Below are positions 31,505 through 42,800 of a stretch of 64,000 bases of DNA, piece by piece. The notes below the pieces were generated by a model. It did not search any database. It worked only from the letters and a program-made list of their open reading frames with translations, and had not been told where the DNA came from. Within the stretch, counting starts at the first letter, position 1; each line of letters begins with the position of its first letter. Position numbers and translations under genes: made by a program. This DNA comes from Cristatella mucedo (lineage: Eukaryota > Bryozoa > Phylactolaemata > Cristatellidae), in the NCBI GenBank assembly GCA_009760855.2, contig WPIO01000010.1:1761001-1825000 (forward strand), given 5' to 3'.

Positions 31505-33110
31505 GATACGCTCGTGTTTTTTCCACAACGTCGCAGTGGTGACTGAGCCATGATAGTTATGAGATTTGCTTTTGGTGAGCGAGTGCTCAGGGCGCAATGA
31601 CGACTCGTGGTCAAGGACGAGTATTAATGATTATTTTTTGCTCCTTGTCACTTGAATCATTAGGTGATCCCTTACAGCGGTACAAAACCAGCCTGCCAAC
31701 GGATTCTATGAAAGGTGTCTCGTGTGACTACTATTGTGCCTTGATGCATTGCTGTCTCGGCTTGTTACAGACTCTGTGTTCCCCGGTCACTTTATTTTTT
31801 ATTCCCCATTGTCTTGTCAGCCCGTTCTGAAGCCACTTCTCTTAGTGCTGAACTTGCCTTCAACACGTGCTGGTGCTGAGCCTTCACTCTACCGCGATCG
31901 ATGTCTTAGCAGGCTTCAGCTGCTGAACCCCTTTCTTCCACGAGAGTGGTCAGGTCAGTTGAACGCTGAACTGCCCTCTTTTACTGAGTTTCGCTTTCCC
32001 TCCGTGGGAGGGGTCCAATCAGATGGAAGGAGAGCTCCCATCATTAGGTGCGTGGGGCAGTCGCAATAGGCGCATACTAGAAGCTGTTTGATACTCCTCA
32101 CTTTACATTCCTTAGCAAGATTTTCCATGTATTCTTTCGCAGTGTGACAGCCTTCAGCACGACCTGTCGTCAGGCTGGGTAGCAGGACCGAGCATTTCAC
32201 CACCAAAACCTTTATTTCAAAACTATGCCGGCCAAGCCGAGTCTACACACACTAGGCGGCTGCTGGCGGCGAGGAATCTTGTCCTCTCATTCCTATAGGA
32301 ATCCTTTCAGGGGCCCTTTTATTCCATGCATGCGTTGTTTTTCGCACTGTCGGGCCATCGTTCGTTCCAAACCCGCTCGACAGCTGGCAGCAGTTTGCGG
32401 TAGCTGGATGTCCCCACAGATGCCACCAATGCATGGATTTGGGCAGGACTGCCAAGTCATCGTCTGCCCTTCCGCCGGTCGTGAGCTTGAGGCTGCTTAG
32501 GCAGTCTGAGCCATCGCAAGGTGTCCACCCAGTGCTCGCAGGTTGCAAGAGTCGTGTTCCCTCGCACTCAGTCACCTGCTGTTCCAGCTGAGAGGTAGAT
32601 AGGAGCTCCGGATGTTCCGCCCGTGTGTGCTACAGGCGGTCGGTTCGAACATCATTTCCTCATTTCCTTACCGTTCCTTAAGTTCCCAAGACATCTGCCG
32701 CAGCTGAGATGCTCTCCGCCGCTAGTGCGCTCTCGCTGCTGCACTTGGCAGCCAAGGCATCGGTCTCACAAATACACGTCGCTGCTGCCGCGAGGCTCCT
32801 GCTGCCGCAGCCGCGAAGCCAAGACGTCGCTCTCGTGGGCTGCCTGGGCCTGGTCGCAGGCTACTGCCGCCTCGCCGGTGACCGAAATCTCGCAGTGCTC
32901 CTCAGCGCTCTGGCCAAGGTGCTTGTGCGGATGCTCTCCACTTCGATGAAGCTCTCGTCGTTGAGTTTTGCGGCCAAGACGTTGCTCTCTCGGGCAGGCT
33001 TTGCCGCCGCGACGCTCTCACTGCTGTGCTATGCCGCCGAGACGTCGCTCGCTTGGGCCGTCCGCGCCGCTGTGCACTTACATCGTTCTGGCTCACTTCG
33101 GCTGTTGTGG
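31505..33110. other. Unassigned DNA, GC-rich towards the right
   Basis: No gene recognised in 31505-32700. From 32790 to 33090 a GCCGC-GACG-CGCTCTC-like unit of roughly 36-60 bp recurs imperfectly. On the minus strand this lies just after the gag frame and gives ERATSW-like repeated peptides, so it may be a degenerate continuation of gag. No reverse transcriptase or integrase motif was found. Confidence 0.45.
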
Positions 33111-33113
33111 CTA

Positions 33114-33401
33114 CTATGTCGAAAGCGGTCCCATAGCGAGCTGCTCCTGCTCCAGCCGAAACCTCTCGGCCTCAAGCTCGGCCTCCTCATCCGTCAAGCA
33201 CGAGAAGCTCAGGATTGATTCATTTCTTAGCTTTTGGTAATCTTCTTTAACTTCGGCCGGCTGACCACCACAACCGTGTATGGCTTTATCGCCCAGACAC
33301 ACTGGCACAACATGTTTCAGCGGCATCGGAATCTTTAGCCTTGCTACGGCCTTCTCCAGCTTTAGAAGCCAAGGCATAAGGTCTGTTCTGCCGTTGAACA
33401 T
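33114..33401 (-). pseudogene. LTR-retrotransposon gag fragment
   Basis: A 95-codon ATG frame, MFNGRTDLMPWLLKLEKAVA followed by LKHVVPVCLGDKAIHGC, EVKEDYQKLRNE and a Glu-rich end. The pattern of a tryptophan-containing W..KLEKA helix, a short hydrophobic stretch and a later Y-K/R-L resembles the N-terminal capsid region of Ty3-type gag. It starts about 70 nt after the primer-binding site on the same strand, the expected position. The frame stops early and no pol follows, so the element is truncated. Confidence 0.6.
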
Positions 33402-33467
33402 TTAGTACTTTAGTATAGTCGCTCCATCTAGCTCGTAGAAGGTCTGGTACTCTTTTCCGGCTCGAGT

Positions 33468-33486
33468 AAACCATTCTCTGCTACCA
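33468..33486 (-). other. Primer-binding site for initiator tRNA-Met
   Basis: On the minus strand the sequence right after the LTR reads TGGTAGCAGAGAATGGTTT, complementary to the 3' end of animal initiator tRNA-Met at all but one base, with a two-base spacer from the LTR end. Confidence 0.78.
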
Positions 33487-33488
33487 AT

Positions 33489-33816
33489 TGTTATGTCACT
33501 CTGTCTCCGGCTGTAGCAGCACTGGTGGAGTCTCACGAAGACACGAGCAGGCGACCGTGAGCTGTGAACTAGACTCCACCTTTATTCCCCCAGCAGGTAC
33601 AAATATAAGCTACGGGCTGACTCACCACAGATAAGAGAGTGCATCCGTGGTGAGCCACCACTGTGGGCCACAAGCCTACATCAATGGCTGCACCGAGCCA
33701 ACCACATAAACAATTGCCCACATCAAAGGCAGCATCGAGCCAACCGCCCAACCACCCACCGAGAGCAGGCACCACACACCACTGACCAGGAAGCAACAGG
33801 CACACAAAACACTACA
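33489..33816 (-). mobile_element. 5' LTR of an LTR retrotransposon
   Basis: A 328-bp block ending TGT...ACA, directly followed (minus strand) by the primer-binding site. On its own strand it shows a TATATTT element near 33603 and AATAAA near 33583, the usual U3-R order. No second LTR is present in the window. Its outer end touches the first base of the tandem array at 33817, so a target duplication cannot be assessed. Confidence 0.68.
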
Positions 33817-36800
33817 TGTCTATTTATTGAATTTGCCGCAGTATTTCTATTTGGCTCTGACGTTTCAGGGAAGGCCCAGCGTTCCAGTTCGACGTATTAG
33901 TCCTTACAAGTGATCGTTCCCATCATTTCGTGCACTGGCGTTTCTGCTACTTGCTTGAATCGTGCTGGAAATGGCTTTTGTATTCATGCGAGTCGCAATT
34001 AATGTGTGATCTGCCTGGTGACGGGTGCTCTGTCAATTGCTAGCGGTGATGGAGATATCTGTAACTAGCTGCTTTAGAACTGGGTAATCTCATCGTTTGC
34101 GTTCACACACGATTCTGACAACTGCAAGCAAATGCTATTTGAACGAATCAGCGTTCCTACGTTCGCTGCAGCTACCCATCGATGCTTGCCCATGCAGCTT
34201 ATAAAATTCTACCTACAGCTACTCAGTCGCCACGAGAAAACAGCTTGTAAAGTAGATTTTGATTTGGTGTTGATCTCTTCAAATCATTAACTTTACCCAA
34301 GCTGACCCCGACCGCACTTGCATTCAGGGAGGAGGTGCAGCTAAGTCAGGTTCTGAAGCTAAGTAAGGGTTAGTGCTGCGAGCTATAATAGTAAGATAAT
34401 ACACGTTACCCGAATAGGAATTAGACTCTCCTACTGCCGACTATGGCTCAACCTTTTCAGCTGTCCTGAGCTGCTACTTCCACAATACTCAGTACCTCAA
34501 CTGCTCTCCTGACTGTGCTATGCTTCCCACTTTCTCTTTGTTGCGTGAGACGAAGCCTGTCGGCTACCGAATGCGTACCGAAAGCCGCTTTGGCTGTTAG
34601 TGCTCTATACACCACTCTCCTGAGTAACACCCACATGGTGTTTATGACTTTGTACAGTTACAGACGGAAATACATTACATTAATTGGTATTAGTGCTGTG
34701 GCATGTCAATAACGATAACCTGAAAGATTTCGCATCGTGGAAATCCCACGTCTTAAGTCGGCCTGCAGCCCACTCGACAGCAGATAGTATCGAAGCGGTA
34801 GCAGCACGTGACTCGCTGGTTCTCCAGCAAGTGTTGGAGTATTTGTCGATCATAAGTTTAAACCACATTCCGATCGACCTACCGCCGATCGCTGCCGGCA
34901 TGATCGTTTGAAGCTTTATCCGAGCTGGTTTGGTCCAGCGGTTGACGTGCTTGCCCCCTCGACTATGGTCTGGCTGAGATCGTGGGCTCGAGCCCGGAGG
35001 CATATGTGAAGCTCGTGAATAGAGATTAATTTCTCTTGGGGCGCTATGCAAACGAGTTATATTTTGAATTATATTTTCTTATCCAGGCTGGTGATCAGTT
35101 CTCCAGAAACGGTTCGAGCGATTTACGATCGGAAATTCGAACCGCATTCCGATCGATCCATGCAAATCGTCACGGGCACTGTCAACGGTAGCTTGATGCC
35201 GGCTGCTCATCGGTATCTGCTTTCACTAGCAAAAGGTGCTCGATGCATTTCCTTATCGCCGTCGTCCGACTCCCTTGTCCAGCTTAGCTCTGCATGGAGA
35301 ATTGTCTGTCTGCATTGAAGAATGTAGGCAGTGAGGACAAGTTTCTATCCTACACTTTTATTTATTTGACTTTTCCAAGGTGTTGCTATTTGGCTCTGAT
35401 GTTCCAAGGAAAGCTCGGCATTGCAGTCCGACGTATTAGTCCTTTATACTGCTCGTTCTCATCATTTCGTGCACTGGCGTTTCTGCTACTTGCTTGAATT
35501 GTGCTGGAAACGGCTTCTGTATTCATGCCAGTCGCAATTAACTTGTGATATGCCTCGTGACGTGTGCACTGTCAATTGCTAGCTGTGATGGAGATATCGG
35601 TATCTGGCTGCTTTAGAACTGGGTAATCTCATCGTTTGCGTTCACACACGATTCTGACAACTGCAAGCAAATGCTATTTGAACGAATCAGCGTTCCTACG
35701 TTCGCTGCGGCTACCCATCGATGCCTGCCCTAGAAGCTGATAAAATTCTACCTACAGCTTCTCAGATGCCGCAAGAAAACCGCTTGTAAAGAATATTGTG
35801 ATTTGGTGTTGATCTCTTTAAATCATTAACTTTACCCAAGCTGACCCCGACCGCATTTGCATTCAGGGAGGAGGTGCAGCTAAGTCAGGTTCTGAAGCTA
35901 AGTCAGGGTAGGTGCAGCTAACTATAATAGTAGGATAATACCCGTTACCCGAATAGGAATTAGACTCTCCTACTGCCGACTATGGCGCTACCTTTTCAGC
36001 TGTCCTGAGCTGCTACTTCCGATATACTCACTACCACGATAGCTCTCCTGACTGTGCAATGCTTCCCACTTTCTTTTTGTTGCGTGAGACGAAGCCTGTC
36101 GGCTACCGAATGCGTACCAAAAGCCTCTTAGGCTGCTAATGCTCTATACCCCACTCTCCTAAGTAACACCCACATGGTGTTTATGACTTTGTAGAGTTAC
36201 AGACGGAAATATATTACATTAATTGGTATTAGTGCTGTGGCATGTTAATAACGATAACCTAAAAGATTTCGCATCGTGGAAATCCCACGTCTTAAGTCGG
36301 CCTGCAGCCCACTCGACAGCAGATAGTATCGAAGCGGTAGCAGCACGTGATTCGCCGGTTCTCCAGCAATTGTTGGAGTATTTGTCGATCATAAGTTTAA
36401 ACCGCAATCCGATCGATCTACCGCCGATCGCTGCCGGCATGGTCGTTTGAAGCTTTATCCGACCTGGTTTGGTCCAGCGGTTAAGGTGCTAGCCCCCTCG
36501 ACCACGGTCTGGCTGAGATCGTGGGCTCGAACCCGGAGGCATATGTGAAGCTCCGTAATAGAGATTAAGTTCTCTTGGGGCGCTATACAAATGAATTATA
36601 TTTTGAATTATATTTTCTTATCCAGGCTGGTGATCAGTGCTCCAGAAACGGTTCGAGCGTTTTACGATTGAAAGTTAGAACCGCATTCCGATCGATCCAT
36701 GCCAATCGTCACGGGCACTGTCACCGGTAGCTTTATGCCGGCTGCTGATCGGTATCTGCTTTCACTGGCAAAATGTGCTCGATGCATTTCCTGATCGCCC

Positions 36801-39800
36801 TCGTCCGACTCCCTTGTCCAGCTTAGCTCTGCATGGAGAATTGTCTTTCTGCATTGCAGAATGTAGGCAGTGAGGACGAGGTTCTATCCTACACTTTTAT
36901 TTATTTGACATTTCCAAGGTGTTGCTATTTTGCTCTGATGTTCCATGGAAAGCTCTGCATTCCAGTCCGACGTATTAGTCCTTTATACTGCTCGTTCTCA
37001 TCTTTTCGTGCACTGGCGTTTCAGCTACTTGCTTGATTCGTGCTGGAAATGGCTTTTGCATTCATGCCAGTCGCAATTAACGTGTGATCTGCCTGGTGAC
37101 GGGTGCACTGTCAATTGCTAGCGGTGATGAAGATATCGGTAACTAGCTGCTTTAGAACTGGGTAATCTCATCGTTTGCGTTCACACACGATTCTTACAAC
37201 TGCAAGCAAATGCTATTTGAACGATTCAGCGTTCTTACGTTCGCTGCAACTACCCATCGATGCTTGCCCGTGCCGCTGATAAAGTTCTACCTACAGCTAC
37301 TCAGTCGCCAAAAGAAAACAGCTTGTAAAGAATATTGTGATTCGGTGTTGATCTCTTCAAATCATTACCTTTACCCAAGCTGACCCCGACCGCATTTGCA
37401 TTCAGGGAGGAGGTGCAGCTAAGTCAGGTTCTGAAGCTAAGTCAGAGTTGGTGCTGCTAGCTATAATAGTAAGACAATCCCCGTTACCCGAATAGGAATT
37501 AGACTCTCCTACTGCCGACTATGGCAACCTTTTCAGCTGTCCTGAGCTGCTACTTCCGATATACTTACTACCTCGATTGCTCTCCTGACTGTGCTATGCT
37601 TCCCACTTTCTTTTTTGTTGCGTGAGACGAAGCCTGTCGGCTACCGAATGCGTACCAAAAGCCTCTTTGGCTGCTAATGCTCTATACACCACTCTCCTGC
37701 GTAACGCCCACATGGTCTTTATGACTTTGTAGAGTTACAGACGGAAATACATTACATTAATTGGTATTAGTGCTGTGGCATGTCAATAACGATAACCTGA
37801 AAGATTTCGCATCGTGGAAATCCCACGTCCTAAGTCGGCCTGGCCCACTCGACAGCAGATAGTATCGAAGCGGTAGCAGCACGTGACTCGCTGGTTCTCC
37901 AGCAATTGTTGGAGTATTTGTCGATCATAAGTTTTGAACCACATTCCGATCGACCTACCGCCGATCGCTGCCGGCACGGTCGTTTGAAGCTTTATCCGAG
38001 CTGGTTTGGTCCCAGCGGTTGAGGTGCTCGCCCCCCCCCGACCACGGTCTGGCTGAGATCGTGGGCTTCAGCCCGGAGGCATATGTGAAGCTCGTGAATA
38101 GAGATTAAGTTCTCTTGGGGCGCTATACAAATGGATTATATTTTTAATTATATTTTCTTATCCTGGTTGGTGATCAGTTCTCCAGAAACGGTTTGAGCGT
38201 TTTACGATCGGAAAAGTTGAACCGCATTCCGATCGATCCATGCCAGTCGCCACGGGCACTGTCACCGGTAGCTTTATGCCGGCTGCTGATCGGTATCTGC
38301 TTTCACTGGCAATATGTGCTCGATGCATTTCCTTATCGCCCTCGTCCGACTCCCTTGTCCAGCTTAGCTCTGCATGGAGAATTGTCTGTCTGCATTGCAG
38401 AATGTAGGCAGTGAGGACAAGTTTCTATCCTACACTTTTATTTATTTGACTTTTCCAAGGTGTTGCTATTTGGCTCTGATGTTCCAAGGAAAGCTCGGCA
38501 TTGCAGTCCGACGTATTAGTCCTTTATACTGCTCGTTCTCATCATTTCGTGCACTGGCGTTTCTGCTACTTGCTTGAATTGTGCTGGAAACGGCTTCTGT
38601 ATTCATGCCAGTCGCAATTAACTTGTGATATGCCTCGTGACGTGTGCACTGTCAATTGCTAGCGGTGATGGAGATATCGGTATCTGGCTGCTTTAGAACT
38701 GGGTAATCTCATCGTTTGCGTTCACACACGATTCTGACAACTGCAAGCAAATGCTATTTGAACGAATCAGCGTTCCTACGTTCGCTGCGGCTACCCATCG
38801 ATGCCTGCCCTAGAAGCTGATAAAATTCTACCTACAGCTTCTCAGATGCCGCAAGAAAACCGCTTGTAAAGAATATTGTGATTTGGTGTTGATCTCTTTA
38901 AATCATTAACTTTACCCAAGCTGACCCCAACCGCATTTGCATTCAGGGAGGAGGTGCAGCTAAGTCAGGTTCTGAAGCTAAGTCAGGGTAGGTGCAGCTA
39001 ACTATAATAGTAGGATAATACCCGTTACCCGAATAGGAATTAGACTCTCCTACTGCCGACTATGGTTCAATCTTTTCAGCTGTCCTGAGCTGCTACTTCC
39101 ACAATACTCTGTACCTCAACTGATCTCCTGACTGTGCTAGGCTTCCCACTTTCTTTTTGTTGCGTGAGACGAAGCCTGTCGGCTACCGAATGCGTACTGA
39201 AAGCCGCTTTAGCTGTTATTGCTCTATACACCACTCTCCAGCGTAAAACCCACATGGTGTTTATGACTTTGTAGAGTTACAGACGGAAATACATTACATT
39301 AATTAGTATTAGTGCTGTGGCATGTCAATAACGATACCCTGAAAGATTTCGCATCGTGGAAGTCCCACGTATTTAGTCGGCCTGAAGCCCACTCGACAGC
39401 AGATAGTATCGAAGCGGTAGCAGCGCGTGATTCGCTGGTTCTCCAGCAATTGTTGGAGTATTTGTCGATCATAAGTTTGAACCACATTCCGATCGACCTA
39501 CCGCCGATCGCTGCCGGCACGGTCGTTTGCAGCTTCATTCGAGCTTGTTTGGTCCAAATGTTGACGTGCTTGACCCCCCCGACCACGGTGTGGCTGAGAT
39601 CGTGGGCTTCAGCCCGGAGGCATACGTGAAGCTCGTGAATAGAGATTATGTTCTGTTGGGGCGCTATACAAATGAATTATATTTTTAATTATATTTTGTT
39701 ATCCAGGCTGGTGATCAGTTCTCCAGAAACGGTTCGAGCGTTTTCCGATCGGAAGTTCGAACCGCATTCCGATCGATCCATGCCAATCGCCACGGGCACT

Positions 39801-42800
39801 GTCACCGGTCGCTTTATCGGGGCTGCGGATCGGTATCTGCTTTCACTGGCAATATGTGCCCGATGCATTTCCTTATAGCCGTCGTCCGACTTACTTGCCC
39901 AGCTTAGCTCTGCTTGGACATATGTCTGTCTGCATTGAAGAATGTAGGCAGTGAGGACAAGGTTCTATCCTAACCTTTTATTTATTTGACTTTTCCACGG
40001 TGTTGCTATTTGGCTCCGATGTTTCATAGAAAGCTCGGCATTCCAGTCCGACGTATTAGTCCTCTATACTGCTCCTTCCCATCATTTCGTACACTGGCGT
40101 TTCTGCTACTTGCTTGAATCGTGCATAATATGGCTTTTTGTATTCATGCCAATCGCAATTACGTGTCATCAGCCTCGTGATGGGCGTGCCGCCTATTGCT
40201 AGTGGTGATGAAGATATCGGTCACTAGCTGCTTTAGAACCTGGTAATCTCATCGTTCACGTTCGCTGCAACTACCCATCGTTGCTTGCCCGTACAGCTGA
40301 TAAAGTTCTACCTACAGCTACTCAGTCGCTACAAGAAAACAGCTTGTAAAGAATATTGTGATTTGGTGTTGATCTCTTCAAATCATTAACTTTACCCAAG
40401 CTGACCCCGACCGCATTTGCATTCAGGGAGGAGGTGCAGCTAAGTCAGGTTCTGAAGCTAAGTAAGGGTTGGTGCTGCCAGCTATAATAGTAAGACAATA
40501 CCCGTTACTCGAATAGGAATTAGACTCTCCTACTGCCGACTATGGCGCAACCTTTTCAGCTGTCCTGAGCGGCTACTTCCGATATACTCACTACCTCGAC
40601 TGCTCTCCTGACTGTGCTATGCTTCCCACTTTCTTTTTGTTGCGTGAGACGAAGCCTGTCGGCTGCCGAATGCGTACCAAAAGCCTCTTTGGCTGCTAAT
40701 GCTCTATACCCCACTCTCCTGAGTAACACCCACATGGTGTTTATGACTTTGTAGAGTTACAGACGGAAATACATTACATTAATTGGTATTAGTGCTGTGG
40801 CATGTCAATAACGATAACCTGAAAGATTTCGCATCGTGGAAATCCCACGTCTTAAGTCGGCCTGCAGCCCACTCGACAGCAGATAGTATCGAAGCGGTAG
40901 CAGCACGTGATTCGCCGGTTCTCCAGCAATTGTTGGAGTATTTGTCGATCATAAGTTTAAACCGCAATCCGATCGATCTACCGCCGATCGCTGCCGGCAT
41001 GGTCGTTTGAAGCTTTATCCGACCTGGTTTGGTCCAGCGGTTAAGGTGCTAGCCCCCTCGACCACGGTCTGGCTGAGATCGTGGGCTCGAACCCGGAGGC
41101 ATATGTGAAGCTCCGTAATAGAGATTAAGTTCTCTTGGGGCGCTATACAAATGAATTATATTTTGAATTATATTTTCTTATCCAGGCTGGTGATCAGTGC
41201 TCCAGAAACGGTTCGAGCGTTTTTACGATCGAAAGTTAGAACCGCATTCCGATCGATCCATGCCAATCGTCACGGGCACTGTCACCGGTAGCTTTATGCC
41301 GGCTGCTGATCGGTATCTGCTTTCACTGGCAAAATGTGCTCGATGCATTTCCTGATCGCCCTCGTCCGACTCCCTTACCCAGCTTAGCTCTGCTTAAGAA
41401 TTGTCTGTCTGCATTGAAGAATGTAGGCGGTGAGGACAAGGTTCTATCCAACACTTTTATTTATTTGACTTTTCCACGGTGTTGCTATTTTGCTCCGATG
41501 TTCCATGGAAAGCTCGGCATTCCCGTCCGACGTATTAGTCCTTTATACTGCTCGTTCCCATCATTTCGTGCACTGGCGTTTCTGCTACTTGCTTGATTCG
41601 TGCTGGAAATGGCTTTTGCATTCATGCCAGTCGCAATTAACGTTTGATCTGCCTGGTGACGGGTGCACTGTCAATTGCTAGCGGTGATTAAGATATCGGT
41701 AACTAGCTGCTTTAGAACTGGGTAATCTCATCGTTTGCGTTCACACACGATTCTTACAACTGCAAGCAAATGCTATTTGAACGATTCAGCGTTCTTACGT
41801 TCGCTGCAACTACCCATCGATGCTTGCCCGTGCCGCTGATAAAGTTCTACCTACCGCTACTCAGTCGCCACGAGAGAACAGCTTGTACAGTAGATTGTGA
41901 TTCGGTGTTGATCTCTTCAAATCATTAACTTTACCCACGCTGACCCCGACCGCATTTGCATTCAGGGAGGAGGTGCAGCTAAGTCAGGTTCTGAAGCTAA
42001 GTCAGAGTTGGTGCTGCTAGCTATAATAGTAAGACAATCCCCGTTACCCGAATAGGAATTAGACTCTCCTACTGCCGACTATGGCACCTTTTCAGCTGTC
42101 CTGAGCTGCTACTTCCGATATACTTACTACCTCGATTGCTCTCCTGACTGTGCTATGCTTCCCACTTTCTTTTTGTTGCGTGAGACGAAGCCTGTCGGCT
42201 ACCGAATGCGTACCGAAAGCCGCTTTGGCTGTTAGTGCTCTATACACCACTCTCCTGCGTAACGCCCACATGGTCTTTATGACTTTGTAGAGTTACAGAC
42301 GGAAATAAATTACATTAATTGTTATTAGTGCAGTGGCATGTCAATAACGATAACCTGAAAGACTTCGCAGCGTGGAAATCCCACGTCCTAAGTCGGCCTG
42401 GGGCCCACTCGACAGCAGATAGTATCGAAGCGCTAGCAGCACGTGACTCGCTGGTTCTCCAGCAATTGTTGGAGTATTTGTCGATCATAAGTTTGAACCA
42501 CATTCCGATCGACCTACCGCCGGTCGCTGCCGCCACGGTCGTTTGCAGCTTCATTCGAGCTTGTTTGGTCCAAAGGTTGACGTGCTCGCCCCCCCCCCCG
42601 ACCACGGTCAGGCTGAGATCGTGGGCTTCAGCCCGGAGGCATACGTGAAGCTCGTGAATAGAGATTATGTTCTCTTGGGGCGCTATACGAATGAATTATA
42701 TTTTTAATTATATTGTGTTATCGAGGCTGGTGATCGTTCTCCAGAAACGGTTCGAGCGTTTTCCGATCGGAAGTTTGAACCGCATTCCGATCGATCCATG

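Noticed and set aside
32709..33218. 169-codon plus-strand frame rich in Leu, Ala and Ser
   Set aside because: It lies opposite the LTR-element gag region and its GC-rich repeats, and begins among imperfect repeats. Composition alone explains its openness.
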